64,000 nucleotides of DNA from JACMNW01 sp963708425 (lineage in GTDB: Bacteria; Pseudomonadota; Alphaproteobacteria; Rhodobacterales; Rhodobacteraceae): positions 620,001 to 684,000 of the forward strand of contig OY970206.1 of the NCBI GenBank assembly GCA_963708425.1, given 5' to 3'. This document shows, piece by piece, positions 33,691-42,315 of this stretch. A program made the position numbers and the translations under genes. Each line of letters begins with the position of its first letter. Within the stretch, counting starts at the first letter, position 1. The notes under the pieces were generated by a model, which did no database searches, was not told the DNA's origin, and saw nothing but the letters and a program-made list of their open reading frames with translations.

Positions 33691-35028
33691 TTAGACGCCG
33701 GCGTAAATTTCCGCCACCCGCGCTACTGCTGCTTCGGCCGACATCTCTTCACTAACACCCGTGCGGCGCGAGGTCAGTTCGACCACGCCGTTCGCCAATC
33801 CGCGCGGGCCAACGGTGATGCGCCATGGCAGACCGATCAGGTCCATCGTCGCGAATTTGGCGCCTGCCCGTTCGTCGCGGTCGTCATACAGCGCCTCCAA
33901 GCCCCTGGCGGCAAGTGCTTTGTAAAGGCCGTCACAAGCAGCGTCGGTTCCTGCGTCGCCCTGTTTCAAGTTTACTATGCCGACCGGGAACGGGGTTACG
34001 CCTTCGGGCCAGATAATGCCCTTGTCGTCATGGCTTGCCTCGATGATAGCGCCCAAAAGTCGGCTGACGCCAATGCCGTGCGAGCCCATTTCCACGGGGA
34101 CACGCGACCCATCGGGGGTTACAACGGTGGCCCCCATCGCATCGGAATACTTGGTGCCGAAATAGAAGATCTGCCCCACTTCGATGCCGCGCGCCACTTT
34201 GCGGCGGTCTTCGGGGATGGCGTCGAACAGGGCTGCATCGTGAGTTTCGTCAGTACGGGCGTACAGCGTGGTGAATTCCTGGCAGACGGCGGCCACTTCA
34301 TCGCGGTTGTCGTAATCGACTTCGCGGGTGCCAAGTTTCAGCTCTGTTACAGCGCTGTCGAAGAACACTTCGGACTCGCCGGTAGCTGCAAGTACCAGAA
34401 ATTCATGGGTATTATCGCCGCCTATTGGCCCGCTATCGGCGCGCATCGGAATGGCGGTCAGGCCCATGCGTTCGTAGGTGCGCAGGTAACTAACCATGTG
34501 GCGGTTGTAGGCGTGCAAGGCGGCAGCTTTGTCGATGTCAAAGTTGTAGCCGTCTTTCATCAGGAACTCGCGGCCCCGCATCACGCCAAAACGCGGGCGC
34601 ATCTCGTCGCGGAACTTCCACTGGATGTGGTACAGCGTTAGCGGCAGATCCTTGTACGACGTGACGTGTGACCGGAAGATGTCGGTGATCATTTCTTCGT
34701 TCGTCGGACCGTACAGCAATTCGCGTTTTTGGCGGTCGGTTATGCGCAGCATTTCCTGGCCATAATCGTCATAACGGCCGGATTCTCGCCATAAATCAGC
34801 GGGTTGCAAGGTGGGCATCAGCAACGGTATGTGCCCAGCGCGCACCTGTTCTTCGTTCACGATCTGCTCGATCCGGCGCAGCACCCGCAGGCCGAGCGGC
34901 AACCACGAATATATTCCCGCAGCCTGCTGTTTGATCATGCCCGCGCGCAGCATATAGCGATGCGAGACGATCTGTGCCTCGGCCGGATTTTCTTTCAGGA
35001 CGGGCAGGAAGTAACGGGTCAGACGCAT
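33691..35028 (-). CDS. proS: Prolyl-tRNA synthetase, short alphaproteobacterial type
   Basis: This 445-residue class II synthetase charges tRNA-Pro. It has motif 1 near LRAGMIKQQAAGIYSWLPLGLRVLRRIEQIV, motif 2 around YHIQWKFRDEMRPRFGVMRGREFLMKD and a C-terminal anticodon-binding domain. It lacks the ~180-residue INS editing insertion of the E. coli enzyme, as usual in alphaproteobacteria, so Ala-tRNA-Pro editing must be done in trans. ATG 35028 matches the family start (MRLTRYFLPVLKENPAEAQIVSHRYMLRAG). It heads the proS-lolC-lolD-cytochrome c run. Confidence 0.95.
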   Translation of the reverse strand: MRLTRYFLPVLKENPAEAQIVSHRYMLRAGMIKQQAAGIYSWLPLGLRVLRRIEQIVNEEQVRAGHIPLLMPTLQPADLWRESGRYDDYGQEMLRITDRQKRELLYGPTNEEMITDIFRSHVTSYKDLPLTLYHIQWKFRDEMRPRFGVMRGREFLMKDGYNFDIDKAAALHAYNRHMVSYLRTYERMGLTAIPMRADSGPIGGDNTHEFLVLAATGESEVFFDSAVTELKLGTREVDYDNRDEVAAVCQEFTTLYARTDETHDAALFDAIPEDRRKVARGIEVGQIFYFGTKYSDAMGATVVTPDGSRVPVEMGSHGIGVSRLLGAIIEASHDDKGIIWPEGVTPFPVGIVNLKQGDAGTDAACDGLYKALAARGLEALYDDRDERAGAKFATMDLIGLPWRITVGPRGLANGVVELTSRRTGVSEEMSAEAAVARVAEIYAGV

Positions 35029-35327
35029 TGCAAGGCCTCGGGTCAGGAACATTTGCACCGTTCGTAGCGGGAAGGCCCGGGGCCTGCAAGCACGGCCAAA
35101 CAGGGGGCACCTGCTGTACACCCCCTGTGCACCCCTAGTGCATACTGGAAAGGCGCGCGACAGGGCTGCGCCTACGTACCTGAGGGACTGCTATCGGCAA
35201 GCAACCAAGCCAAAGCCACGCCAAGATCACGGCCAATCACGCCTGCGTCAGTCGGTGAACCGGTTTTGCAACGCCAGCGTATCCCTTTCACCAACTAACA
35301 AGGTTGGCTTTTTCTTGGGGAGACAGA
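35029..35327 (+). other. Intergenic region with a possible leader RNA or small RNA
   Basis: This ~300-bp divergent spacer holds the 19-bp repeat, a GGCGC/GCGCC hairpin (about 35150-35170) and a terminator-like CCAAC-taacaa-GTTGG stem followed by CTTTTT (35291-35313). The latter sits only a few bases before the ribosome binding site TTGGGGAGA of the fasciclin gene. It could end a short RNA starting near 35140 or act as an attenuator in the leader. No small ORF stands out. Confidence 0.4.
35117..35135. repeat. 19-bp GTGCAC-type repeat, copy 1
   Basis: TACACCCCCTGTGCACCCC occurs identically at 48381-48399. Here it lies between the divergent proS and fasciclin genes. The GTGCAC core is palindromic and is followed by a second TGCA word (TAGTGCATACTGG). 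Confidence 0.6.
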
Positions 35328-35846
35328 ATGAAAATTGCATCCAGAATGACCGCCGCCACCGTGATCGCACTGACATTTGGCGCTGGCGTCGCGCGGGCCG
35401 ATAACATCGTTGAAATCGCCGCAGCAGACAAGCGTTTCACCACTTTGGTCGCAGCGGTGACAGCTGCCGGCCTTGCCGAAACCCTATCCGGCCCCGGCCC
35501 CTTCACCGTATTCGCACCAGTGAATGATGCGTTTGCCGCCCTGCCCGCCGGCACGGTTGACACGCTGTTGAAGCCAGAAAACAAAGGTCAGTTGACCGAT
35601 GTTCTGCTGTACCATGTTGATGATCGCAATCTGAGTGCGGCGGCCATTCCAAATGGGTCGAACTATTTCAAACCTCTGCTGGCATCGCAGCGCCTGTGCA
35701 TTTCCAAAGGCGCTGATGGTGTGAAGATCGCCGACGGCACTGGTGATGTGGCGACGGTGATCGTCGCCGATATCGTGGCCGATAACGGCGTGATCCACGT
35801 GATCGACAAAGTGCTGCTGCCGGGCAAGCGCCCTGCCTGTCACTAA
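35328..35846 (+). CDS. Secreted fasciclin-domain protein
   Basis: This 172-residue protein has a signal peptide (MKIASRMTAATVIALTFGAGVARA) and a single FAS1 domain: TLVAAVTAAGLAETLSGPGPFTVFAPVNDAFAALPAGTVDTLL, LLYHVDDRNLSAAAI and the C-terminal ADIVADNGVIHVIDKVLLP. FAS1 domains mediate adhesion or protein interaction at the cell surface. ATG 35328 follows GGGGAGA. A GC-rich hairpin (CCCTGCCGGG/CCCGGCAGGG, 35856-35890) lies downstream. Confidence 0.93.
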   Translation: MKIASRMTAATVIALTFGAGVARADNIVEIAAADKRFTTLVAAVTAAGLAETLSGPGPFTVFAPVNDAFAALPAGTVDTLLKPENKGQLTDVLLYHVDDRNLSAAAIPNGSNYFKPLLASQRLCISKGADGVKIADGTGDVATVIVADIVADNGVIHVIDKVLLPGKRPACH

Positions 35847-35950
35847 GACTTTTACCCCTGCCGGGTTGCAAAACTACTGTCCCGGCAGGGCCATTCCCCT
35901 TGCAAGCCAAGGCCCTAAGGGCAATATGAGCGTAAATGCAGGGATGAACC

Positions 35951-37039
35951 ATGGTACTACCCGTCAAAGATCAGGCCAGATACTGGGGCATCGCGGCGGC
36001 GGTTTTTCTGCTGATGCTGTGGTTCTTTGGCGATGTGCTGCTGCCATTTCTGGTCGGCGGTGCGATTGCCTATTTCCTTGACCCAGTCGCAGACCGGCTT
36101 CAGCGGTTTGGCCTGAGCCGCGTCATGGCCACCTCGATCATTTCTGTCGCGGCACTGTTGCTGATGGTGCTTCTGGTGTTATCGGTGATCCCGACGCTGG
36201 TGTCGCAGTTGACGGCGCTGGTGAACGCGGCACCTGACATCGCCCATCGTCTGCAAGCTTTCCTGACCGAAAGGTTTCCGCAACTTTCTGATGAAACAAG
36301 CACGATACGGCAGACTTTGGCGCAACTTGCTGCGGTGATCCAATCCAAGGGCGCGCAGCTTGCAAGCGGTTTGCTGAACTCGGCGCTTGGGGTGATTTCT
36401 GCGGTTGTGTTCATTGTCGTGGTGCCGGTGGTGGCGTTTTATCTGCTGCTGGACTGGGACAATATGGTTGCCAGAGTTGATGCGCTTTTGCCGCGCGATC
36501 ATGCAGCCACGGTCCGCAGTCTGGCATTGCAGATTGATCAGGTAATGGCGGGCTTTGTGCGCGGCCAGGTCAGCGTATGCCTGATCCTAGGCACGTTCTA
36601 TTCCGTTGCTTTGATGATGGCGGGTTTGCAGTTTGGCCTTGTGGTCGGGGCAATTGCCGGGGCGATTACGTTCATTCCCTATGTCGGGTCGCTTGTTGGC
36701 GGGACTTTAGCCCTTGGCCTCGCACTGTTTCAGTTTTGGGGCGATTGGCTGTCCATCGGCCTGATCGCGGCGATTTTTGCGGTTGGTCAGTTTGTTGAAG
36801 GCAACATTCTGACGCCAAAGCTGGTGGGTAAATCGGTTGGCCTGCATCCTGTCTGGCTGCTATTCGCGCTGTCCAGCTTTGGATCGGTTTTTGGCTTTGT
36901 GGGCCTGTTGGTTGCAGTGCCAGTTGCAGCATCAATCGGGGTGCTGACGCGCTTTGGTATCTCACAGTATCAGCGCAGCTTGCTGTACCGGGGCGATGTC
37001 GGTCGCAAATACGCCGAGGGAGAAGAAGATCAACCGTGA
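35951..37039 (+). CDS. AI-2E family transporter (PerM/TqsA-type permease)
   Basis: This 362-residue inner-membrane protein has about eight helices. Family features are the opening WFFGDVLLPFLVGGAIAYFLDPVADRLQRFGLSR and the C-terminal ITFIPYVGSLVGGTLALGLALFQFWGDWLSIGLIAAIFAVGQFVEGNILTPKLVGKSVGLHPVWLLFAL. Known members export autoinducer-2 or exchange ions; the name does not prove AI-2 transport. The stop overlaps the GTG start of hdaA (GTGA). Confidence 0.92.
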   Translation: MVLPVKDQARYWGIAAAVFLLMLWFFGDVLLPFLVGGAIAYFLDPVADRLQRFGLSRVMATSIISVAALLLMVLLVLSVIPTLVSQLTALVNAAPDIAHRLQAFLTERFPQLSDETSTIRQTLAQLAAVIQSKGAQLASGLLNSALGVISAVVFIVVVPVVAFYLLLDWDNMVARVDALLPRDHAATVRSLALQIDQVMAGFVRGQVSVCLILGTFYSVALMMAGLQFGLVVGAIAGAITFIPYVGSLVGGTLALGLALFQFWGDWLSIGLIAAIFAVGQFVEGNILTPKLVGKSVGLHPVWLLFALSSFGSVFGFVGLLVAVPVAASIGVLTRFGISQYQRSLLYRGDVGRKYAEGEEDQP

Positions 37040-37713
37040 TCCGGCAACTGACCTTTAATCTGCCGCCAGATGCCCGCCTAACCCGGACCGATTTCTTTGT
37101 CTCTCCGGCCAATGCGCTGGCGCTGGCAGCTATTGATGCCTGGCAAACCTGGCCTAACCGGAAAATGGTACTGGTCGGCCCACAAGGTACGGGCAAAAGC
37201 CATCTTGCGCAGATCTGGGCGGCAGATACCGGTGCTGCCATCGTTGCCGCAAAAGATATTGCGGATGCAGATCTGTCTAATGTGAACGCAACCCAGGCAG
37301 TGGTGGTCGAAGATGCTGAAATGCTGGCAGGTGATCCGGCGGCTGAGGCAGCGTTGTTCCATCTGCACAACTTGCTGGCACAGTCCGGCACACTTCTGGT
37401 GACGGCGCTATCGCCGCCGCGCGATTGGGGCCTGCAACTGCCCGATCTCGCCAGCCGGATGCAGGCAGCCCCGCTAACCCGGCTGGACCCGCCGGATGAT
37501 GCGCTGCTGTCGGCAGTGCTGGCAAAGCTGTTCTCGGATCGCCAGCTTGCAATTCCCGCCAACCTGATCCCCTATCTGGTGGTGCGCATGGATCGGTCAA
37601 TCGCTGCGGCCCGCACATTGGTTGCAGCCTTGGACGCGCGCGCGCTGTCGCAAAAACGCCCAATCACCAGGACTTTGGCGGGTGAATTGCTGGAAAGTGG
37701 TGAAACCGAATGA
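37036..37713 (+). CDS. hdaA: DnaA-related ATPase, HdaA (regulatory inactivation of DnaA)
   Basis: This 225-residue protein has only the AAA+ part of DnaA. Walker A is VLVGPQGTGKSHLAQIW, the Walker B equivalent is AVVVEDAEML, and a sensor II-like arginine lies in MDRSIAAARTLV. The DnaA domain IV that binds DNA is absent. This is the Hda/HdaA architecture; HdaA with the sliding clamp stimulates ATP hydrolysis by DnaA and prevents re-initiation. Its position between the AI-2E permease and ppk1 is common in alphaproteobacteria. The start is GTG. Confidence 0.92.
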   Translation: MIRQLTFNLPPDARLTRTDFFVSPANALALAAIDAWQTWPNRKMVLVGPQGTGKSHLAQIWAADTGAAIVAAKDIADADLSNVNATQAVVVEDAEMLAGDPAAEAALFHLHNLLAQSGTLLVTALSPPRDWGLQLPDLASRMQAAPLTRLDPPDDALLSAVLAKLFSDRQLAIPANLIPYLVVRMDRSIAAARTLVAALDARALSQKRPITRTLAGELLESGETE

Positions 37714-37717
37714 AATG

Positions 37718-37735
37718 CTGTCACATCCCCTTCAC
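37718..37735 (+). promoter_or_regulatory. Putative Pho box upstream of ppk1
   Basis: CTGTCAC-ATCC-CCTTCAC has the two 7-bp repeats and 4-bp spacer of a PhoB site (the first repeat is near-perfect, the second has two mismatches). It ends 25 bp before the ppk1 ATG in the same orientation. Confidence 0.4.
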
Positions 37736-37759
37736 ATTTGGCCCTGATAAGCGGCGGTT

Positions 37760-39958
37760 ATGACCCAAGCAGATTTCCTCAAATCCCCGTTCGCCAAGCC
37801 TGTCAAACTCGGGCCCGATGAAACCACCGGACCCAAGCGATTCTTCAACCGCGAACTTAGCTGGCTTGCCTTCAACTGGCGTGTGCTGGATGAGGCCTCG
37901 AACCCCGCCGTGCCGCTGCTGGAGCGTCTTAGGTTCTTGTCGATCTCTGCCACCAACCTGGACGAGTTTTATACTGTCCGCGTCGCGGGCCTGCGCGCCC
38001 TGCAGCGCAGCGGCAATGCTGGTCATTCCGAAGATGGCCGCAGCCCTACCGAGCAGCTTTTGTTGATCCATGAAGATGCACGCCGATTGTTGCAAACCCA
38101 GCAAAGCGTCTACAACAAGCTAAAGAAAGAAATGGAAAACGAAGGTATCATCCTTCTGACCCGATCGAAACTGACGACGCGCGATCTGAAGTTTCTGGAA
38201 GACCATTTCTTGAACAAGGTGTTCCCGGTTCTGTCGCCGCTGGCGATTGATCCAGCACACCCTTTCCCATTCATCCCCAACACCGGCTTCAGCCTTGCCC
38301 TGCAACTGGAACGGGTGACGGACAACCGCGAATTGCAGGCTCTGCTGCCCATACCTCAGCAAATCGCGCGGTTTGTGCGGCTGCCGGGCAAGGCCGGCGA
38401 GAACCGATTTCTACCACTGGAGGAGCTGTTGTTGCTGCATCTGGACATGCTGTTTCCCGGCTATACGGACCGTGGCCACTGCACCTTCCGCGTGCTGCGC
38501 GACAGCGATCTGGAGGTTGAGGACGAGGCCGAAGATCTGGTGCGCGAATTTGAAACGGCGCTGAAACGTCGACGTCGTGGCGAAGTGATCCGGTTGAAGA
38601 TGAGCGCGGGTGCCCCCGAAGATATGCGGGCGCTGATCATGCAGGAACTTGGCGTGACCGAGGCGGAAGTGGTTGAAGTGCGCGGTCTTCTGGGCATCGC
38701 CGATCTGAAGGAACTGGTGCTGTCGTCGCGGCCCGATCTGCTTTGGCCGGTGTTTACCCCGCGCGTACCGGAACGGGTTGAGGATCATGAAGGCGACATG
38801 TTCGCCGCGATCCGCCAGAAGGACATGCTGCTGCACCATCCGTATGAAACCTTCGATATGGTGATCCGGTTTCTGGAACAGGCGGCGCGTGATCCGAATG
38901 TTCTGGCCATCAAACAGACGCTGTACCGCACCAGCCATGATAGCCCGATTGTCGGCGCGCTGTGCGAGGCCGCCGAGGCGGGCAAATCGGTGACGGCATT
39001 GGTGGAATTGAAGGCGCGGTTTGACGAGGCCGCAAATATCCGCCAATCGCGCCGTCTGGAACGGGCCGGCGCGCATGTGGTATACGGTTTCATTCACTAC
39101 AAAACCCATGCCAAGATCAGCACAGTGGTGCGCCGCGAAGGCGAAAATCTGGTGACCTACACCCATTACGGCACTGGAAACTATCATCCCATTACTGCCC
39201 GAATTTACACTGACCTGTCGTTCTTCACCTGCGATCCCGCCCTGGGCCGCGATGCTACCAAGGTGTTCAACTATCTGTCCGGCTATGTGCAGCCAGAAGG
39301 CCTTGAAAACCTTTCAATCTCGCCAACCACGCTGAAGCCTCGCCTGCTGGAAATGATCGCCGCCGAGGCGGACTACGCGCGTGCGGGGCGGCCCGGCGAA
39401 ATCTGGGCCAAGATGAACTCGGTGATCGAACCGGATGTCATCGACGCGCTTTATGCTGCCAGCAACGCCGGCGTGAAGATCAGCCTGATCATCCGCGGCA
39501 TCTGCGGCGTGCGCCCCGGCGTGGTAGGCCTTAGCGAAAACATTCGCGTGAAATCAATCGTTGGCCGCTTTCTGGAACACAGCCGGATTGTGTGTTTTGG
39601 CAATGGCCATGGTCTGCCGTCGGCGCAAGCACGAGTCTTTTTCTCCTCTGCCGACTGGATGGGCCGCAACTTGACGCGTCGGGTTGAAACACTGGTCGAA
39701 GCTCGCAATCCAACTGTCAAAAGCCAGATCATGGATCAGATCATGGCGGCAAACATGGCGGATGAGGCGCAAAGCTGGATTTTGCATCCGGATGGCAATT
39801 TTGAACGCCAGTTGAACGCCAAAGATGACAAACTGTTCAGTTGCCACCGGTTTTTCATGGAAAATCCATCGCTTTCGGGCCGTGGCACGGCGGGTGCCAA
39901 GGACGTTCCGCGCCTTGCGCGGTTGATCGGTGAAGGCGCATCTGCGGGAATTACCTGA
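37760..39958 (+). CDS. ppk1: Polyphosphate kinase 1
   Basis: This 732-residue PPK1 makes long-chain polyphosphate from ATP at the membrane-cytoplasm interface. The N-terminal domain opens with FFNRELSWLAFNWRVLDEASNPAVPLLERLRFLSISATNLDEFY. The catalytic phospholipase D-like domain contains VVYGFIHYKTHAKISTVVRREG, where the His before AK is the phosphoryl-accepting residue. YTHYGTGNYHPITARIYTDLSFFT and the second HxK region near FGNGHGLPSAQARVFFSSADWMGRNLTRRVE are intact. It is followed by ppx, the usual partner. Confidence 0.96.
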   Translation: MTQADFLKSPFAKPVKLGPDETTGPKRFFNRELSWLAFNWRVLDEASNPAVPLLERLRFLSISATNLDEFYTVRVAGLRALQRSGNAGHSEDGRSPTEQLLLIHEDARRLLQTQQSVYNKLKKEMENEGIILLTRSKLTTRDLKFLEDHFLNKVFPVLSPLAIDPAHPFPFIPNTGFSLALQLERVTDNRELQALLPIPQQIARFVRLPGKAGENRFLPLEELLLLHLDMLFPGYTDRGHCTFRVLRDSDLEVEDEAEDLVREFETALKRRRRGEVIRLKMSAGAPEDMRALIMQELGVTEAEVVEVRGLLGIADLKELVLSSRPDLLWPVFTPRVPERVEDHEGDMFAAIRQKDMLLHHPYETFDMVIRFLEQAARDPNVLAIKQTLYRTSHDSPIVGALCEAAEAGKSVTALVELKARFDEAANIRQSRRLERAGAHVVYGFIHYKTHAKISTVVRREGENLVTYTHYGTGNYHPITARIYTDLSFFTCDPALGRDATKVFNYLSGYVQPEGLENLSISPTTLKPRLLEMIAAEADYARAGRPGEIWAKMNSVIEPDVIDALYAASNAGVKISLIIRGICGVRPGVVGLSENIRVKSIVGRFLEHSRIVCFGNGHGLPSAQARVFFSSADWMGRNLTRRVETLVEARNPTVKSQIMDQIMAANMADEAQSWILHPDGNFERQLNAKDDKLFSCHRFFMENPSLSGRGTAGAKDVPRLARLIGEGASAGIT

Positions 39959-40047
39959 CGCCAATATCCCGCACAGACGCGGCTAGGACATTGACCGTGC
40001 CGCATCAAAACGGCAAGGATTACGCTGCATGATAGTGGGGATGCGCC

Positions 40048-41625
40048 ATGGCTGCCAAAGACGGACAAACCGCCCCTGACATGGCGGGTGACGAAGATTG
40101 GGGGCCATTTGGCCGCCCGCTTTTTGATGATCCCTCCGCCCGCGCCCTCAGCCGAGTTGGGGTTGTGGATGTTGGATCGAACTCGGTGCGTATGGTGGTG
40201 TTTGACGGCGCGGCCCGGTCACCCGCCTACTTCTACAACGAAAAGATCATGTGTGGGCTTGGCAAGGGTCTTGCCGAAACAGGGCGACTGAACCCCGAAG
40301 GCCGCAAGCGGGCGCTGGCGGCGTTGAAGCGTTTTTCGTTACTGGCAGATGGGATGGGCATATCGCCGTTGACCGTTGTCGCCACTGCGGCGACCCGTGA
40401 AGCCAGCGATGGCCCGGATTTTCAGGCCGATGTGCTGCGCGAAACCGGGCTGCGGCTGTGGGTTATTGATGGCGATGAGGAGGCGCGGCTTTCTGCCCAA
40501 GGCGTGCTGTTGGGCTGGCCCGAAGCGCAGGGCATTGTCTGCGATATTGGCGGCAATTCAATGGAATTGGCGCGTATCGGTGGTGGCAAGGTGGGCAAGC
40601 GGGTATCAACCCAGCTTGGGCCGTTTCGCCTGCTGCAAATCGAAGGCGGTATCGAGAAACGCCGCGCCCATATAGACCGCGTGCTGAAATCGGTACAGGC
40701 TGATCTGAAATCCACCGGAGAACGCATCTATCTGGTCGGCGGGTCTTGGCGGGTGATCGCTCGGTTGGACATGGAACGCCGCAATTATCCGCTGACCGTG
40801 CTGCACGAATACCGAATGACGCCAAAGGGGTTGATGGACACGCTGGATTGGATCGCGGCCAACGATCTGACCATGCTGCGCGCCCGAACCGGCACGTCGG
40901 GGGAGCGGATGGAACTGGTTCCGCAGGCCTGCGAAGTTCTGCGCCAGATGATCACCATCTTCAAACCATCCGAGATTGATATTTCGGCCTATGGCATCCG
41001 CGAAGGCCTGCTGTTCGAACAAATGCCGGAACGCCTGCGGGCGCGTGATCCATTGATCGAAGCGGCGCGGGTGTCTGAAATGACATCGGCGCGGGTGCCG
41101 GGCTTTGGCAAGAAGCTGTTCGAATTCCTGCAGCCGCTGTTCAAGGAGGCCACGCGCGAACGGCTTCGATTGGTCAAGGCGGCCTGCCTTTTGCACGACA
41201 CCACATGGCGCGCGCACCCCGATTACCGCGCGGAGGCTTGCTTTGATAACGCCACCCGCGCCAATCTGGGTGGCCTTGATCATCCGGGGCGCGTGTTCCT
41301 GGGGCTCGCCCTGCTGCACCGCTACAAAAATTCGCATTCCGGGTCGCGGATGGAGCCGCTGTTTCGCCTGCTAAGCGATGACGAGATGCAAGACGCCGAG
41401 GTGTTGGGCAAGGCCATGCGGTTTGGTGCGATGTTTTCCATCGCCGATCCGGCGGTTGCTGGCGAATTGCACTGGTTGCCGAAGAAACGCACGTTGGAAC
41501 TGGTGCTGACACCGCTTGGTGAAGGTCTGTTCGGCGAGGTGGCTCGGGCGCGCTTTGCCTCGCTGGCGCTGGCGCTGAAGGCGCAGCCGGTCATCACCAT
41601 GCAAAGTGCCGATGCTGCGGTTTGA
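40048..41625 (+). CDS. ppx: Exopolyphosphatase (Ppx/GppA family)
   Basis: This 525-residue enzyme releases phosphate from polyphosphate ends or hydrolyses pppGpp. The ASKHA phosphate-binding motif GVVDVGSNSVRMVVFDGAARSP is near the N terminus. The second phosphate loop is IVCDIGGNSMELARIGGGKV, and an HD-like helical domain is present in the C-terminal half (KAACLLHDTTWRAHPDYR). An N-terminal extension of ~35 residues precedes the core. It follows ppk1 by 89 bp, so synthesis and breakdown are encoded together. Confidence 0.95.
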   Translation: MAAKDGQTAPDMAGDEDWGPFGRPLFDDPSARALSRVGVVDVGSNSVRMVVFDGAARSPAYFYNEKIMCGLGKGLAETGRLNPEGRKRALAALKRFSLLADGMGISPLTVVATAATREASDGPDFQADVLRETGLRLWVIDGDEEARLSAQGVLLGWPEAQGIVCDIGGNSMELARIGGGKVGKRVSTQLGPFRLLQIEGGIEKRRAHIDRVLKSVQADLKSTGERIYLVGGSWRVIARLDMERRNYPLTVLHEYRMTPKGLMDTLDWIAANDLTMLRARTGTSGERMELVPQACEVLRQMITIFKPSEIDISAYGIREGLLFEQMPERLRARDPLIEAARVSEMTSARVPGFGKKLFEFLQPLFKEATRERLRLVKAACLLHDTTWRAHPDYRAEACFDNATRANLGGLDHPGRVFLGLALLHRYKNSHSGSRMEPLFRLLSDDEMQDAEVLGKAMRFGAMFSIADPAVAGELHWLPKKRTLELVLTPLGEGLFGEVARARFASLALALKAQPVITMQSADAAV

Positions 41626-42226
41626 CCATTTCGCCCTGTCCGCCGTTACCTTGGAAGACGGGGTTGCAGCGGTTGAAAATGCGTTGGGCCTATCACTGGC
41701 GGGGGGTGGCAAACACTCCCATATGTCAACCCACAACCGCTTGCTGGGCTTGGGCGACATTTATCTTGAAGTCATCGCGACTGATCCTGCCGCCGCTGCC
41801 CCCGCTTGGCCGCGTTGGTTCGACTTGGATCACTTCGAAGGTGCCCCGCGGCTGACCAACTGGGTGGCCCGGTGTGATGATCTGGACGCGGAACTGGCCC
41901 TTAGCCCCGATGGCACTGGTGTTCCCGTAGCATTGGAACGGGGCGATTTGCGCTGGCGTATGGCGGTGCCTGCCGATGGCCGCTTGCCCTATGACGGTTG
42001 TTTTCCAGCGCTGATCCAGTGGCAAGGCACGCTGCACCCGTCGGCGTTGTTGCCCGATGTCGGCGTGCGGTTAACCTTGCTTGAGATTGTGCATCCCGAA
42101 GAGTTGGCCTTGACTGAACATTTGAAGCCGCGCCTGCACGATCCGAGGATCAGGTTCACAATTGGCCCGCAAAAGGCGATGCGCGCCACGTTTTCCACCC
42201 CGAACGGACCACGTATTCTGGGCTGA
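41612..42226 (+). CDS. VOC (glyoxalase-like) domain protein
   Basis: This 204-residue protein starts MLRFDHFALSAVTLEDGVAAVENALGLSLAGGGKHSHMSTHNRLLGLGDIYLEVIA, the glyoxalase-like VOC fold with probable metal-ligand histidines and glutamate (H in FDHF, E in YLEV). The activity is unknown; the family includes dioxygenases, lyases and resistance proteins. ATG 41612 lies inside the last codons of ppx, an overlap of 14 bp. GTG 41606 is the alternative start. Confidence 0.85.
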   Translation: MLRFDHFALSAVTLEDGVAAVENALGLSLAGGGKHSHMSTHNRLLGLGDIYLEVIATDPAAAAPAWPRWFDLDHFEGAPRLTNWVARCDDLDAELALSPDGTGVPVALERGDLRWRMAVPADGRLPYDGCFPALIQWQGTLHPSALLPDVGVRLTLLEIVHPEELALTEHLKPRLHDPRIRFTIGPQKAMRATFSTPNGPRILG

Positions 42227-42315
42227 AGCGATCACGCCCCACCATTTCTGTCAACTTTTTGCGCGCGCAGCATTTCCAGACTGACACTGGGTAAATGTCC
42301 AGCTATGCTGTGCGC

